Assembly (NCBI GenBank): GCA_023404095.1
Contig: JAEYDD010000032.1
Coordinates: 124,001-188,000, forward strand
DNA length: 64,000 nucleotides
DNA from: Pseudomonadota bacterium
GTDB lineage: Bacteria > Pseudomonadota > Alphaproteobacteria > Rhizobiales > Rhizobiaceae
Direction: 5' to 3'
The position numbers and the translations under genes were made by a program. This document shows positions 7,871-16,702 of the stretch, in pieces (positions within the stretch are counted from its first letter, which is position 1; every line of letters begins with the position of its first letter). The notes beneath the pieces are model-generated. The model saw only the letters and a list, made by a program, of their open reading frames with translations. It was not told where the DNA came from and did no database searches.

Positions 7871-8974
7871 CAGGCGTTCCTCGTTGAGGGTGATCCCGAG
7901 CCCGGCTGCTTCGCCAAGCTCCAGCCACCCGTCCCGGTGTTGCAGCGGTGCGATCATCGGAAAGTCGCGTCGCGCCTCGCTCCATTCGGGATTGTCATAC
8001 GGATATTCCAGAAACGGTGCATCGCCGCAGCCTGCGGTCAGCTGCGCATTGGCGAGCACGCCGATACCGTTGGTCCAGCTGTGCGGCGTGAAGGTCACGC
8101 CCGCCTCGCGTGCCTGATAGGCGATCCTCCGACAACCGGTGATGCCGCCGACGAGCGCCACGTCCGGCTGGATCACATCCAGGGCGCGCTCCTCGATGAG
8201 GTCACGAAACTCGTAAAGCTCTCGCGTCATCTCCCCTCCGGCGATCCGAACCGAGGTCGCCTCCTTGAGCGCCTTCATGCCCTTGCGGTCGGAGCGGAAC
8301 AGCGGCTCCTCCATCCAGTAGATCCCGAGCCGCTCCAGCTCCCGCGCCACCGTCAGCGCATCCTTGAAGGTCCATGGCAGCATCGTGTCCCAGGGCATCC
8401 GCCACCCCTGATTACAATCGACCATCAGTTCCAGTCGGTCGCCGACGCGGGCGCGGATCGCCTCGAGCGCGGCAATGTCGTCGCGCCAGCCGTCCCGCCC
8501 GCCGGCCGACGATGAGAAGCGCACCTTCATCGCCGGGAAGCCTTCCTCGATGTATCGCTCAGCCTGCTCGGCCATTGCGGATGGCTCGCGCAGCACGCCT
8601 GAGGAGGCATAGAGCCGAACGCGATCGGCGCGGCCGCCGAGCATCCGCCAGACCGGCTCTCCGGTGATCTTGCCCGAGAGGTCCCACAGCGCCAGGTCCA
8701 GCGGCCAGCAGCGGCCGTAGTGAAAATTGATGTGGGACAGCACCTCGTAGTGCCGCTCGAGATGGCGCGGGTCCTGACCGACGAACAGGTCCTCATGCCC
8801 CTCGAAGCCCTTCATCAGGTCGCCCGAGCCGATGCCCTCACGCCCCTCGTCGTCGCGCACCCGCACGATGGTGGCGTCGAAATGCCGGCGCGGCCGCCCG
8901 TCCCAGCTCGCCTTGAACGCTGGGTCCAGCGGCAGGCGGTGGTGGGAGATCTCGATCGATGCGATGCGGCTCAT
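7853..8974 (-). CDS. mandelate racemase/muconate lactonizing enzyme family protein (probable sugar-acid dehydratase)
   Basis: This 373-residue enolase-superfamily enzyme has an N-terminal capping domain (1-about 120) and a TIM barrel. Barrel residues are visible in order: KVR at 150-152 (the K-x-K/R catalytic pair), Asp186 in VDCNQGW, the EEP Glu near 222, Glu248 in AGGE, and His298 in TPHSW as the likely general base. These are the Mg2+ ligands and acid/base residues of the mandelate-racemase-type subgroup. Substrates of the subgroup are mostly aldonic or other hydroxy acids; the exact one cannot be told. The start is the ATG at 8974 behind AGAGGAA. It is the last gene of a three-gene cluster with two dehydrogenases. 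Confidence 0.85.
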   Translation of the reverse strand: MSRIASIEISHHRLPLDPAFKASWDGRPRRHFDATIVRVRDDEGREGIGSGDLMKGFEGHEDLFVGQDPRHLERHYEVLSHINFHYGRCWPLDLALWDLSGKITGEPVWRMLGGRADRVRLYASSGVLREPSAMAEQAERYIEEGFPAMKVRFSSSAGGRDGWRDDIAALEAIRARVGDRLELMVDCNQGWRMPWDTMLPWTFKDALTVARELERLGIYWMEEPLFRSDRKGMKALKEATSVRIAGGEMTRELYEFRDLIEERALDVIQPDVALVGGITGCRRIAYQAREAGVTFTPHSWTNGIGVLANAQLTAGCGDAPFLEYPYDNPEWSEARRDFPMIAPLQHRDGWLELGEAAGLGITLNEERLKATRI

Positions 8975-9026
8975 CCGTTCCTCTTTCCTCTTGCTTGCTG
9001 GCTCCCCGCGCCGCCATCCGCCCGCC

Positions 9027-9056
9027 GGTCCCTTCTCCGCCTGTCCGGAGAGGGTT
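9027..9056 (-). repeat. imperfect hairpin in an operon gap, possible REP-like unit
   Basis: The segment around CCCTTCTCCG and CGGAGAGGG folds into a stem with one bulge and a short CCTGT-type loop. It fills part of the 100-nt gap between the aldehyde dehydrogenase and the enolase-family gene. The sequence resembles dispersed intergenic palindromes seen in many proteobacterial genomes. Copy number elsewhere is unknown. Confidence 0.3.
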
Positions 9057-9074
9057 AGGGGTGAAGGCCATGGG

Positions 9075-10574
9075 CTACGCGAACTGCTGCCAGATCGTCT
9101 TGTAGTCGCAATATTTGTCGATGGCATGCACCGAACGGTCGCGCCCGAAGCCCGATTGCTTGAAGCCGCCGAAGGGCGTGGCGAAGTTCGACATGTCGTA
9201 GGTGTTGATCCACACCGTCCCCGCATGCAGGCTTTCCGAAAAGCGGTGCGCCCGGTCCATGTCCCTGGTGAAGACGGCGCCGGCGAGGCCGAAGATCGTG
9301 TCGTTGGCGAGCCTCAGCGCCTCCTCCTCCGTCTCGAAGGCGATGGCCGCCAGCACCGGTCCGAAGATCTCCTGTCGGGCAAGGCTCATGTCGTTGCTGA
9401 CGTCGACAAAGACACCTGGCGAGACATAGTAGCCGCCAGTCTCTGAACGAACGCGCTCGGCGCCGAAGACGCGACGCGCTCCCTCCCTCTCGCCTGTGGC
9501 GATCATGCCAAGCACCTTCTCCATATGCGCTTCCTCGATCAGTGCCCCGATCTGTGCTGACGGATCGAGCGGATGGTTCAGCGCGATCTCCCGATCGGTA
9601 ACCTCCCTGATCTTGTCGATCAGCCTGTCCTGCACCGAACGCTGGACGATCAGCCTTGTCGAGGCATGGCAGGTCTCGCCGGAATTGTAGAAGCAACCCC
9701 AGGCCACGGCCGAGGCAGCGGCATCAAGATCGGCATCCTCGAAGACCACGAGCGGTGATTTGCCGCCGAGCTCCAGCGCAACGCGCTTGACGTTGGACTG
9801 CGCGGCATAGCCCATGATCAGCTTGCCGACTTCGGTGGACCCGGTGAACGCGATCATGTCGACGTCCATGTGCAGCGCCAGCGGTTTGCCGGTCTCCTCG
9901 CCATACCCCGTGACCACGTTCAGCACGCCGGCCGGGAGCCCAGCTTCCACGGCGAGTGCTGCGAGCCGCAGTGCCGAAAGTGACGACTGCTCCGCCGGCT
10001 TCAGCACCACCGAATTGCCAGCGGCGATCGCCGGCCCGAGCTTCCAGGCGTCGATGATCATCGGATAGTTCCACGGCGTGATCGCGCCGACGACGCCGAG
10101 CGGAACTTTACGCACGAGGGCACGCGCCATGGGTCCTGTGGGGGCGATCTCGTCGTAAATCTTGTCGATCATTTCCGCATAATACTGGATGCCGTCGGCG
10201 CAGAGCCGGACGTCGACGTTGAGCGACGCCATCACCGGCTTGCCCACGTCGATCGTCTCCAGCATCGCCAGTTCCTCGCCATGGGCGCGGATCAGGTCGG
10301 CCCATCTCAGCATGATCTTCTTCTTCTCGCCCGGCTCCTTGTGGCGCCAGATACCGCTTGCGAAGGCGGCGCGCGCCGCAGCGACGGCGGCATCGACATC
10401 GGCGGCGTTCCCGCGCGAAAGCACTCCACCCGGCCTGCCGTCCATCGGTCGGATACGGGTGAAGGTCTCGCCGGAAAGCGGCAGCCGGTAGTCGCCGTCG
10501 ATAAAGTGACGTCCTTCCACCCTCAGCCCGGCCAGCAGCTTTTCCCAGTAGTCTCGACTATATTGCGTGGTCAT
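9075..10574 (-). CDS. NAD(P)+-dependent aldehyde dehydrogenase
   Basis: This 499-residue aldehyde dehydrogenase is of the standard soluble length (about 480-500). The cofactor-binding FTGSTEVGK segment, the active-site Glu in LELGGKSP and the catalytic Cys in NSGETCHASTR are all present. It oxidises an aldehyde to the carboxylic acid; family members of this kind act on betaine aldehyde, aminoaldehydes, glycolaldehyde or similar small substrates. The start is the ATG at 10574. It lies 17 nt downstream of the iron-type alcohol dehydrogenase gene and 100 nt upstream of the enolase-family gene. An alcohol-to-aldehyde-to-acid sequence is therefore plausible. The substrate is not determined. Confidence 0.9.
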   Translation of the reverse strand: MTTQYSRDYWEKLLAGLRVEGRHFIDGDYRLPLSGETFTRIRPMDGRPGGVLSRGNAADVDAAVAAARAAFASGIWRHKEPGEKKKIMLRWADLIRAHGEELAMLETIDVGKPVMASLNVDVRLCADGIQYYAEMIDKIYDEIAPTGPMARALVRKVPLGVVGAITPWNYPMIIDAWKLGPAIAAGNSVVLKPAEQSSLSALRLAALAVEAGLPAGVLNVVTGYGEETGKPLALHMDVDMIAFTGSTEVGKLIMGYAAQSNVKRVALELGGKSPLVVFEDADLDAAASAVAWGCFYNSGETCHASTRLIVQRSVQDRLIDKIREVTDREIALNHPLDPSAQIGALIEEAHMEKVLGMIATGEREGARRVFGAERVRSETGGYYVSPGVFVDVSNDMSLARQEIFGPVLAAIAFETEEEALRLANDTIFGLAGAVFTRDMDRAHRFSESLHAGTVWINTYDMSNFATPFGGFKQSGFGRDRSVHAIDKYCDYKTIWQQFA

Positions 10575-10591
10575 CCGTCACCCTCCAGGCG

Positions 10592-11734
10592 TCAGGGCGT
10601 CTTCGGCAGCGCCATGACGCGCGCGGCAAAGACGTCGATGTCCGCGTCAGTGATCTCGCGGATCGTCGAGCGCCGCATCGGCTGGTTTTCCGGCGCGCGC
10701 ATCTCGGCGGCAAGAGCTGTGGCATCGAAGCCGGCGAAGGCCGCCGGCAGCGCCCGTTCGATCCCGATGCGATCCATCAGGCCCGACACAAAGGACGGCA
10801 GCTCCGATGCCGATTGCAGCCCAAGCGCCCGTGCCGCCCCATTCAGATCTGCCGTATCCGCCTCGACCAACCAGCCGACTGTAGCTTCGAAGCCGAGTGC
10901 TGTGGCAAGGCCGTGATGCACAGGCGCCAGCGCGGCCAATGCGTGGCTGATATTGTGAGCGATCGCCGTGCCGCAATTATCGATGGCGATACCGGCATGG
11001 CAGGAGCCGAGCAACACCGCACCGCGGGCCTGAAGGTTTTCCGGTTCCCGCACCGCCGTCTCAAGGGCGCCGCCGATCAGCCGCAGCGCCTCGTGCGCGT
11101 AGAGTTTCGCCCCGTAATGCGCATTCCGGTTCGTCGCCGCCTCGAAGGCATGGATCAAGGCATCGAACCCGCACCACGCGGTGAGATTTGCGGGCAGCGT
11201 CATCGTCAGCACCGGATCGAGCAGGACGAGATCAGCCTTCGTCTCCGGCCCCCAGATCCAGAGCTTCTTGCCCTCCGGCCCGGCGAAGATGTTCGTCGCC
11301 GAAGCTTCCGAGCCGGTACCGGCCGTCGTCGGCACCATGATCTTCTTCAAGGGGTCGGCAGGCAGCGGATGGGCGGCGAGCGCATAGTGCATCGCATCCT
11401 TGCCGGAGACCGCGCAACAGGCGGCGATCTTGGCGATATCCAGCGCCGATCCGCCGCCAACGCCGATCATGAGGTCGCAGCCGGACGCCGTCTCTGTCGC
11501 CTCTCGGACGTGTCTCAGCTTCGGCTCGCCGGAAAAGGAGGAATAGAACCGGCTTGCAACGCCTTCGTCGGCAAGCTGTGTCGCGATCCTGTCCGCAAGT
11601 CCGGCCTGCACCAGGAACCCGTCGATCACGACTGCGGCCCGCGTGGCACCGAACCCGGCAGCAGCCTTGCCGACCGTCCGGTGAAGATCATTGCCAAACC
11701 GGATCTCCGGGACGAAGGAAGTGGTGAAATGCAA
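10592..11734 (-). CDS. iron-containing alcohol dehydrogenase / maleylacetate reductase-like protein
   Basis: This 380-residue group III dehydrogenase carries the NAD(P)-binding GVGGGSALD motif near residue 95, PTTAGTGSE near 140, and metal-ligand Asp/His candidates in the FDALIHA and HNISHALA regions. The family contains Fe2+-dependent alcohol dehydrogenases and maleylacetate reductases, which share this length. The initiation codon appears to be TTG at 11734, preceded by GGGAGG at good spacing; no ATG fits. It is the first gene of the minus-strand cluster and is divergent from the LysR-type regulator 109 nt away, so that regulator is the likely controller. Oxidation versus reduction cannot be told from the sequence. 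Confidence 0.85.
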   Translation of the reverse strand: MHFTTSFVPEIRFGNDLHRTVGKAAAGFGATRAAVVIDGFLVQAGLADRIATQLADEGVASRFYSSFSGEPKLRHVREATETASGCDLMIGVGGGSALDIAKIAACCAVSGKDAMHYALAAHPLPADPLKKIMVPTTAGTGSEASATNIFAGPEGKKLWIWGPETKADLVLLDPVLTMTLPANLTAWCGFDALIHAFEAATNRNAHYGAKLYAHEALRLIGGALETAVREPENLQARGAVLLGSCHAGIAIDNCGTAIAHNISHALAALAPVHHGLATALGFEATVGWLVEADTADLNGAARALGLQSASELPSFVSGLMDRIGIERALPAAFAGFDATALAAEMRAPENQPMRRSTIREITDADIDVFAARVMALPKTP

Positions 11735-11843
11735 AGTGGCCTCCCGTACGCAAACGCGAACGCTTTACCCTGCATCACAATCTGATATTCTCAAATCCAT
11801 CGAATTCTCGGGTATTTCGATGACCTGAAATCATGATGGATCC
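11735..11843. promoter_or_regulatory. divergent promoter region, Fe-alcohol dehydrogenase operon / LysR gene
   Basis: This 109-bp gap between two divergent starts is markedly more A+T-rich than its surroundings from about 11765 to 11840. It contains a repeated ATTCTC (in GATATTCTCAAATC and GAATTCTCGGG). Such gaps usually hold the LysR-type operator. I could not settle a single T-N11-A box. Confidence 0.4.
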
Positions 11844-12758
11844 ATGCTCGACAAGATCCCCCTCGAGACCTTCCGCGTCTTCGACGCCGCCTGCCGGCAC
11901 ATGAATTTCTCGCGTGCCGGACGCGAGCTGAACATCACCCAGGCCGCTGTCAGCCGCCGCATCAAGGGGCTGGAGGGGCATCTCGGCGCCGACCTGTTCA
12001 AGCGCCGCGGCAAGAACCTGACGCTGACGCCCGGTGGCGAGCGGCTGTTCCAGCGTATCCGGGCGACGCTGGACTATCTGGAGGAAAGCCTGGAACCCTT
12101 CCGCGCCGGCTCTGGCCAGACGATCTCGATCGCCGCCAGCGGTTCGGTCTCGCACCTGTGGCTGGGCAAGCGTCTGCGCGAATTCGGCAAGGCCGACGCC
12201 GGCCTGTCGATCCGCCTTCTAACTTCCGACAGCCCTTCCGACCTTGCTTCCGAGAGCAACGACCTCGTCATCCTCTATTGTGGTGGCGAACATCCACGCT
12301 GGTCACTCACCCCGCTTATGACCGAAGAGCTCGCGCCGGTCGCCTCGCCTGACTACCTGCGCGGCCGCAGCATCGAAGATGCGGCGTCGCTGACACCGGC
12401 GGACCTCGCAGCGCTCGACCTTATCGACTACGACCGCTTCAATGCGAACTGGATCTCCTTCCGCCAGTGGTTCGAAAGGCTGGGCGCACACAACGAGGCG
12501 AGAACCGCGCGGGCGAACCTGACCTTCTCCACATATGTGATGGCCGTCGACGCTGCGATACGCGGCGACGGGGCGGCGCTGGGCAGCCTCGGTCTTCTCG
12601 GCGAACCGCTTGCGGACGGCCGACTTGTGATGCTTGGCATGAGCAGCCTGAAAACCGGCTACGGCTATTATCTGGGCCTGCCACGCTTCCGGTCATCGCC
12701 ACCAGAAGTGCTGAAGCTGCACGCGGCTCTCTCCGGCCTTGCGGCCAAGCCCGGCTGA
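11844..12758 (+). CDS. LysR family transcriptional regulator (GcvA-like)
   Basis: This 304-residue LysR-type protein has an N-terminal winged helix-turn-helix in which MNFSRAGRELNITQAAVSRRIKGLE (about 23-47) is the recognition region. A linker helix and a periplasmic-binding-protein-like effector domain follow (about 90-295). The helix-turn-helix wording is close to the GcvA subgroup. It is divergent from the three-enzyme catabolic cluster, the standard arrangement for a LysR regulator activating its neighbours. It probably responds to a pathway intermediate. The effector is unknown. Confidence 0.9.
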   Translation: MLDKIPLETFRVFDAACRHMNFSRAGRELNITQAAVSRRIKGLEGHLGADLFKRRGKNLTLTPGGERLFQRIRATLDYLEESLEPFRAGSGQTISIAASGSVSHLWLGKRLREFGKADAGLSIRLLTSDSPSDLASESNDLVILYCGGEHPRWSLTPLMTEELAPVASPDYLRGRSIEDAASLTPADLAALDLIDYDRFNANWISFRQWFERLGAHNEARTARANLTFSTYVMAVDAAIRGDGAALGSLGLLGEPLADGRLVMLGMSSLKTGYGYYLGLPRFRSSPPEVLKLHAALSGLAAKPG

Positions 12759-12954
12759 GCGCGCAGCACTTCCCTCTCTTTGGCACCAGGTCACGTTTCT
12801 GTGCTGAAGCTGTCATCGCGCCACCTCGCGCCGCCCGCTTGCCGAGAGCCTCTTTGTGCCCTATCACGAAGCCACCGGAAGCCCCGGCGCCATCGGCCGA
12901 CCGTCCCGAACCGGTCCGGTGGATCCTGCAGCGATCGGGCAACGTCATTGCGGC

Positions 12955-13755
12955 ATGGCGGACGAGAAAAAGGGCAGATCCGGCAAGATCCTGTTTGCAC
13001 TGCTGACGCTTGGCATCCTTTCCGCGATCGCGGCAACCTTCCTGCTGGCCAACGATCACCGCAACCTGAACCGCGCGCTCGTGCATTTCGGCTTTGAGCC
13101 GATCGCCCGGCAATCCGAAAACACGCAGCCGCGCGCGCTCGAAAGCCGCGGCAGCCGGATACCCCGCCCCAAGGTCGAAATACCCGAGCGCCTCGTCTCG
13201 CGCATCGTTCCCGTGGAGACGAAGTTCTCACGCACCGTCCGGCGCGACCCGAAGGAACTCTGCACCGCGCTCCAGCGCACCGGCTTTGCCAATTCGGGCT
13301 GGCAGGAAGGGCTCACCGGCGGCGGTTGGGAATGCACCTCGTTCCGCGAGTTCCCCGCCGATAACGATGAGGACGGCCCGAAGACCTCCGCCTACCTGTC
13401 CATCCGCGGCAGCAACGAGGAGCGCCTGACCTCATTCAGGATCAAGCTCAACCTGGAGAACGAGGCGTCTCGGACGGCCCTCATCGATGCGGCGATCGCA
13501 GCCGTAGGCGTGTTCTTCGAGGAAGTGCGGTGGAACGACGCCCCGGAAATCCTCGAAAATCTGCGCGCGCTCAAGGAATTCGACGTCGTGGTGCTCGGCA
13601 ACCGCATCCAGCTGAAGCGGGAGTTCGGCGATACGCCGCGCTTCAACTTCATCATCACGCCGGACCGGTCGCGTCCGAAGAACACCTACCTTCCGCCCTA
13701 TTTCGATCGGGAAAAATGGCTTCCGATGCCGGATCCGCCGATGGCGGCAAGGTAG
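12955..13755 (+). CDS. unrecognised membrane-anchored protein
   Basis: This 266-residue protein starts MADEKKGRSGK and has one membrane segment at about residues 12-32, followed by a soluble, probably periplasmic domain. The domain holds two cysteines (in KELCTAL and WECTSF) that could form a disulfide. I recognise no enzymatic motif. The start at 12955 gives a classic basic-tail plus transmembrane N-terminus; a longer frame from 12856 would add an unlikely Pro-rich leader. The ribosome-binding site is weak. It lies between the LysR gene and a phosphatase gene on the same strand, with only 52 nt to the latter, so they may be co-transcribed. Confidence 0.7.
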   Translation: MADEKKGRSGKILFALLTLGILSAIAATFLLANDHRNLNRALVHFGFEPIARQSENTQPRALESRGSRIPRPKVEIPERLVSRIVPVETKFSRTVRRDPKELCTALQRTGFANSGWQEGLTGGGWECTSFREFPADNDEDGPKTSAYLSIRGSNEERLTSFRIKLNLENEASRTALIDAAIAAVGVFFEEVRWNDAPEILENLRALKEFDVVVLGNRIQLKREFGDTPRFNFIITPDRSRPKNTYLPPYFDREKWLPMPDPPMAAR

Positions 13756-13807
13756 AGCCATCGCCGCAGGCGTTTGCCGCAATGCGGCAATGCGATAAGC
13801 TGCCCCG

Positions 13808-14572
13808 ATGCGCTCCAAATCCTACAGCATCGTCGAGGTTCCTCCGCCTGCCCACGTCAAGCGCGGGCGCGCGCGCCTGACGCTGCAAGGACGTCTGCCG
13901 ACCATCTACGCAATCGGCGACGTGCACGGCTGCTTCCGCGAATTGATGGCAGCGGAGGAACGAATTCGCAAAGATGCAAGGCGCACGGACGGCGACGTGT
14001 TGCTCGTCTATCTCGGCGACTACGTCGATCGCGGTCCCGATTCGGCATCCGTCCTGCGCTATCTCGCCGGAAGCCACGACGACAGGCTGGCGAGGATCGC
14101 GATCTGCGGCAATCACGACGATACTTTCTTGAGATTTCTGCGCGATCCGTCCGGCTGGCTTCACTGGCTCGGTCCGAATTTCGGGGGACTGGCGACCCTG
14201 GCTTCGTTCGGCATCGATGTCGAAGACGTGCTTTGGGGGGACGACGAAATGATGATGCGGTCGCTTCCACGCAATCAGGTCGCCTTCCTTGCGGGCCTGC
14301 CCATCTTCCTGCAGGCGGGGCACAATCTGTTCGTGCATGCGGGAGTGAAGCCCGGCATACCGCTCGACCAACAGGACGACGAAGACATGCTGTGGATCCG
14401 CGAGCCATTCCTGACGACGGGACCCGCGCTGCCGCTTGTCGTCGTGCACGGCCATACGCCGAACGGCGAACCGGAGTTCGCCACCGGCCGTATCGGTATC
14501 GACACCGGCTGCTTCGCCACCGGCCGCCTCACCGTCCTCAAGGTCGATTCGGCGGGCGCCCGGCTGCTCTAA
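13808..14572 (+). CDS. PPP-family metallophosphoesterase (serine/threonine phosphatase-like)
   Basis: This 254-residue protein carries all three PPP signatures in order: GDVHG near residue 37, GDYVDRG near 73 and GNHD near 102. They are followed by the later metal-ligand blocks FVHAGV and VHGHTPN. It should be a two-metal phosphoesterase acting on phosphoproteins or nucleotide-type substrates such as diadenosine polyphosphates; bacterial members do either. No signal peptide is visible, so it is cytosolic. It is convergent with the manC-like gene, the two stop codons being 20 nt apart. The ribosome-binding site is weak, and the start rests on the conserved length. Confidence 0.85.
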   Translation: MRSKSYSIVEVPPPAHVKRGRARLTLQGRLPTIYAIGDVHGCFRELMAAEERIRKDARRTDGDVLLVYLGDYVDRGPDSASVLRYLAGSHDDRLARIAICGNHDDTFLRFLRDPSGWLHWLGPNFGGLATLASFGIDVEDVLWGDDEMMMRSLPRNQVAFLAGLPIFLQAGHNLFVHAGVKPGIPLDQQDDEDMLWIREPFLTTGPALPLVVVHGHTPNGEPEFATGRIGIDTGCFATGRLTVLKVDSAGARLL

Positions 14573-14592
14573 GCAAGCGATGACGATGCTGC

Positions 14593-16020
14593 CTACTGCC
14601 GGCCGAATTCATCCTCGATACGGATGATGTCGTCCTCGCCGAGGTACGAGCCCGTCTGGACTTCGATCAGTTCCAGCAGGATCTTTCCCGGATTGGCCAG
14701 GCGATGCAACTCACCCTGTGGGATATAGACCGATTCGTTTTCACGCAGCGGGATGACCTTCTCGCCGACCGTCACTTCTGCTGTGCCACGCACGACGATC
14801 CAGTGCTCGGAGCGGTGATGATGCTTCTGCAACGAAAGCCGCCGCCCTGGCTTGACGAAGAGCCGCTTCACCTGGAAGCGATCGCCGTTGAGCACGGACG
14901 TATAGCCGCCCCAGGGGCGGTAAGACGTCCGATGCGTTTCCGTCAGAGGCGCCGTCTCCTTCATCGAGGCAAGGTGCTTGACGAGCTTACCGACGTTCTG
15001 GCTGTCTTCTATCCGTCCAATATAGACGGCGTCCTCGCTGGCGATCACCGCGATGTCGGACATGCCCTGCACGGCGACGTGGATATCTTTCGACAATACG
15101 AGCGAATTGTGCGTGTCGAACAGCGTGGTTCGGCCGTCGGCTACGTTGCCCGATGCATCCTGATCCCCGAGCTTCCACACCGAATCCCAGCTTCCGAGAT
15201 CCGACCACTTGATCGGCGAGGGAACAACCGCGGCGATGGGCGTCTTTTCGAAGATGGCATAGTCGATGGAGATGTCAGGCGCCCTGGAAAAAGCCTCCTC
15301 CTCAAGCCGCACAAAATCGAGGTCGGCCTTTGCACCCGCGATAGCCTGCGTCGCCGCCTCCAGCACTTCGGGCGCGAGCTGGCGCAGTTCCTGGAGGAAG
15401 GTTCCGACCGGAAGCATGAACATGCCGGAGTTCCAAAGGTAGCCGCCAGCGGCCACGAGTTGCTCCGCCCGCTCCCGATCCGGCTTCTCTATAAAGCGCT
15501 TGACGGCAGACGCGCCGCCGCCGAGTTCTTCACCGGCCTCGATGTAGCCGTAGCCCGTTGCCGGTTCGGTCGGCGTGATCCCGAAGGTCACAAGCCTGCC
15601 GGCATGCGCCGCCTCAGCCGCGCGCGCCACGCAATCGCGATACACGTCGTCCTCGACGATCTCGTGATCGGAAGCCAGTACCTGCATGATGGCCCGTTCG
15701 CCAAACTCGCTGGCGACGATCAGTGCGGCGGCTGCCAGCGCCGGCGCCGTATTGCGCGCCACGGGCTCAAGCAGGATCTTGGACAGCGGCTGGTCGATCT
15801 GACGCGCCTGTTCGGCGACGAGAAAGCGAAACTCGGCATTTGTCAGCACGATCGGCGCTTCGTAGCGCTCGGTGTCCGCGACACGCGCCAGCGTTCGTTG
15901 AAACAGCGTGTTATTTCCGAACAGCGACATGAACTGCTTGGGCGCACTCGAACGCGAAAGCGGCCACAGTCGGGTACCTTTGCCGCCCGCCATAATGACC
16001 GGGATGATTTTTTCAGACAT
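14593..16020 (-). CDS. manC: mannose-1-phosphate guanylyltransferase / mannose-6-phosphate isomerase
   Basis: This 475-residue bifunctional enzyme makes GDP-mannose for exopolysaccharide, lipopolysaccharide or nodulation-factor sugars. The N-terminal nucleotidyltransferase domain has the GGKGTRLWPLSR pyrophosphorylase signature (about 12-23) and the RFIEKPD block. The C-terminal cupin domain (about 330-475) has PWGGY, the LQKHHHRSEHWIVVRGTAE metal-site region and IPQGELHRL, as in type II phosphomannose isomerases. The length is normal for the ManC/XanB/NoeJ group. The start is the ATG at 16020. It is transcribed alone: upstream lies the atp operon terminator, and downstream is a convergent gene. 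Confidence 0.92.
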   Translation of the reverse strand: MSEKIIPVIMAGGKGTRLWPLSRSSAPKQFMSLFGNNTLFQRTLARVADTERYEAPIVLTNAEFRFLVAEQARQIDQPLSKILLEPVARNTAPALAAAALIVASEFGERAIMQVLASDHEIVEDDVYRDCVARAAEAAHAGRLVTFGITPTEPATGYGYIEAGEELGGGASAVKRFIEKPDRERAEQLVAAGGYLWNSGMFMLPVGTFLQELRQLAPEVLEAATQAIAGAKADLDFVRLEEEAFSRAPDISIDYAIFEKTPIAAVVPSPIKWSDLGSWDSVWKLGDQDASGNVADGRTTLFDTHNSLVLSKDIHVAVQGMSDIAVIASEDAVYIGRIEDSQNVGKLVKHLASMKETAPLTETHRTSYRPWGGYTSVLNGDRFQVKRLFVKPGRRLSLQKHHHRSEHWIVVRGTAEVTVGEKVIPLRENESVYIPQGELHRLANPGKILLELIEVQTGSYLGEDDIIRIEDEFGRQ

Positions 16021-16182
16021 CGATCCTCATTCCAGCAAATGATGCGATAGGCCCGGCAGCATCCCACCGGACCGGCATAGAAGCAGTAATCTGCTCCATT
16101 TCAAAGCAAATAGTCCCGAAAGCGAAAGCTACCTTGCCGCTTAGTTAAGGCATTTGAGGCCATGAAGTTCCTGTAAGGCAAC

Positions 16183-16206
16183 AAAAAACCCCGCCTAAGC
16201 GGGGTT
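16183..16206 (-). terminator. intrinsic terminator of the atpHAGDC operon
   Basis: AACCCCGC (16187-16194) and GCGGGGTT (16199-16206) form an 8-bp stem with a CTAA tetraloop. Read on the minus strand, the stem is followed by TTTTTT. It begins 28 nt after the atpC stop. It is a textbook rho-independent terminator that separates atp from the manC promoter region. Confidence 0.92.
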
Positions 16207-16233
16207 CCGTGACGTGGGCCTTCAATTCGCAGT

Positions 16234-16641
16234 TCAAGCGGGAAGTATCGTTCCCTGAACCGTGCCGAGCTGTGCAATGTAGCGCTCGATGCCGGCACGG
16301 TGCTCGTCGTTCAGGGCCGCATCAAGTTCGCCGCGCGCGATCTCTATCCGCTTGAGGATATCGTCGCGGCTGATTTCGTCGACATGCACGGCAGACTCCG
16401 CCAGAAGCGTGCATCCGCCCGGCAGGATGTCCGCGAAGCCGCCGAACACCACGTACCGATCCGTCTTTCCGTCGGCGAACGTGACGGTGACAATGCCGGG
16501 ATTGATCGTCGTCATGGTCGGCGCATGGTTGGCCATGACGGTCATCTCGCCTTCGGAGGCCGGAATGACGACCGAAGTCACGCTGCCGGAAAGCAGCAGG
16601 CGCTCTGGAGAAACGAGTTCAAACTGGAAACTGTCGGCCAT
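16234..16641 (-). CDS. atpC: F1Fo ATP synthase epsilon subunit
   Basis: This 135-residue central-stalk subunit couples rotation and inhibits hydrolysis. The N-terminal beta-sandwich shows FELVSPERLLLSG and the GEMTVMANHAPTMTTI block, and a short C-terminal helical hairpin follows. Two in-frame ATGs occur (16647 and 16641). The second gives the conserved MADSFQF start and proper spacing to AGAAG. It is the last gene of atpHAGDC. A 71-nt gap containing a GC-rich hairpin separates it from atpD, unlike the tight spacing elsewhere in the operon. Confidence 0.95.
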   Translation of the reverse strand: MADSFQFELVSPERLLLSGSVTSVVIPASEGEMTVMANHAPTMTTINPGIVTVTFADGKTDRYVVFGGFADILPGGCTLLAESAVHVDEISRDDILKRIEIARGELDAALNDEHRAGIERYIAQLGTVQGTILPA

Positions 16642-16677
16642 GACCATTCACTTCTTCTGATTTCATCAGGTCAGGAA

Positions 16678-16702
16678 CGGGCGCCCGACAGGCAGGCGCC
16701 CG
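16678..16702 (-). promoter_or_regulatory. intercistronic hairpin between atpD and atpC
   Basis: CGGGCGCC (16678-16685) and GGCGCCCG (16695-16702) pair over 8 bp with a 9-nt loop, 10 nt after the atpD stop. No T-tract follows. It could stabilise the atpD 3' end or lower atpC yield to match the 3:1 beta:epsilon ratio. The structure is seen; the role is inferred. Confidence 0.6.

Noticed and set aside
7552..8515. Possible intact plus-strand gene downstream of the glycerol operon
   Set aside because: Beyond about 7870 the frame runs antisense to the enolase-family gene. Only the first part shows SDR motifs, so I call a remnant and not a gene.
13808..14572. Part of a phosphoprotein or defence-signalling system with the neighbouring unknown protein
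   Set aside because: The unknown membrane protein shows no kinase or effector motif, and no further linked genes support a system.
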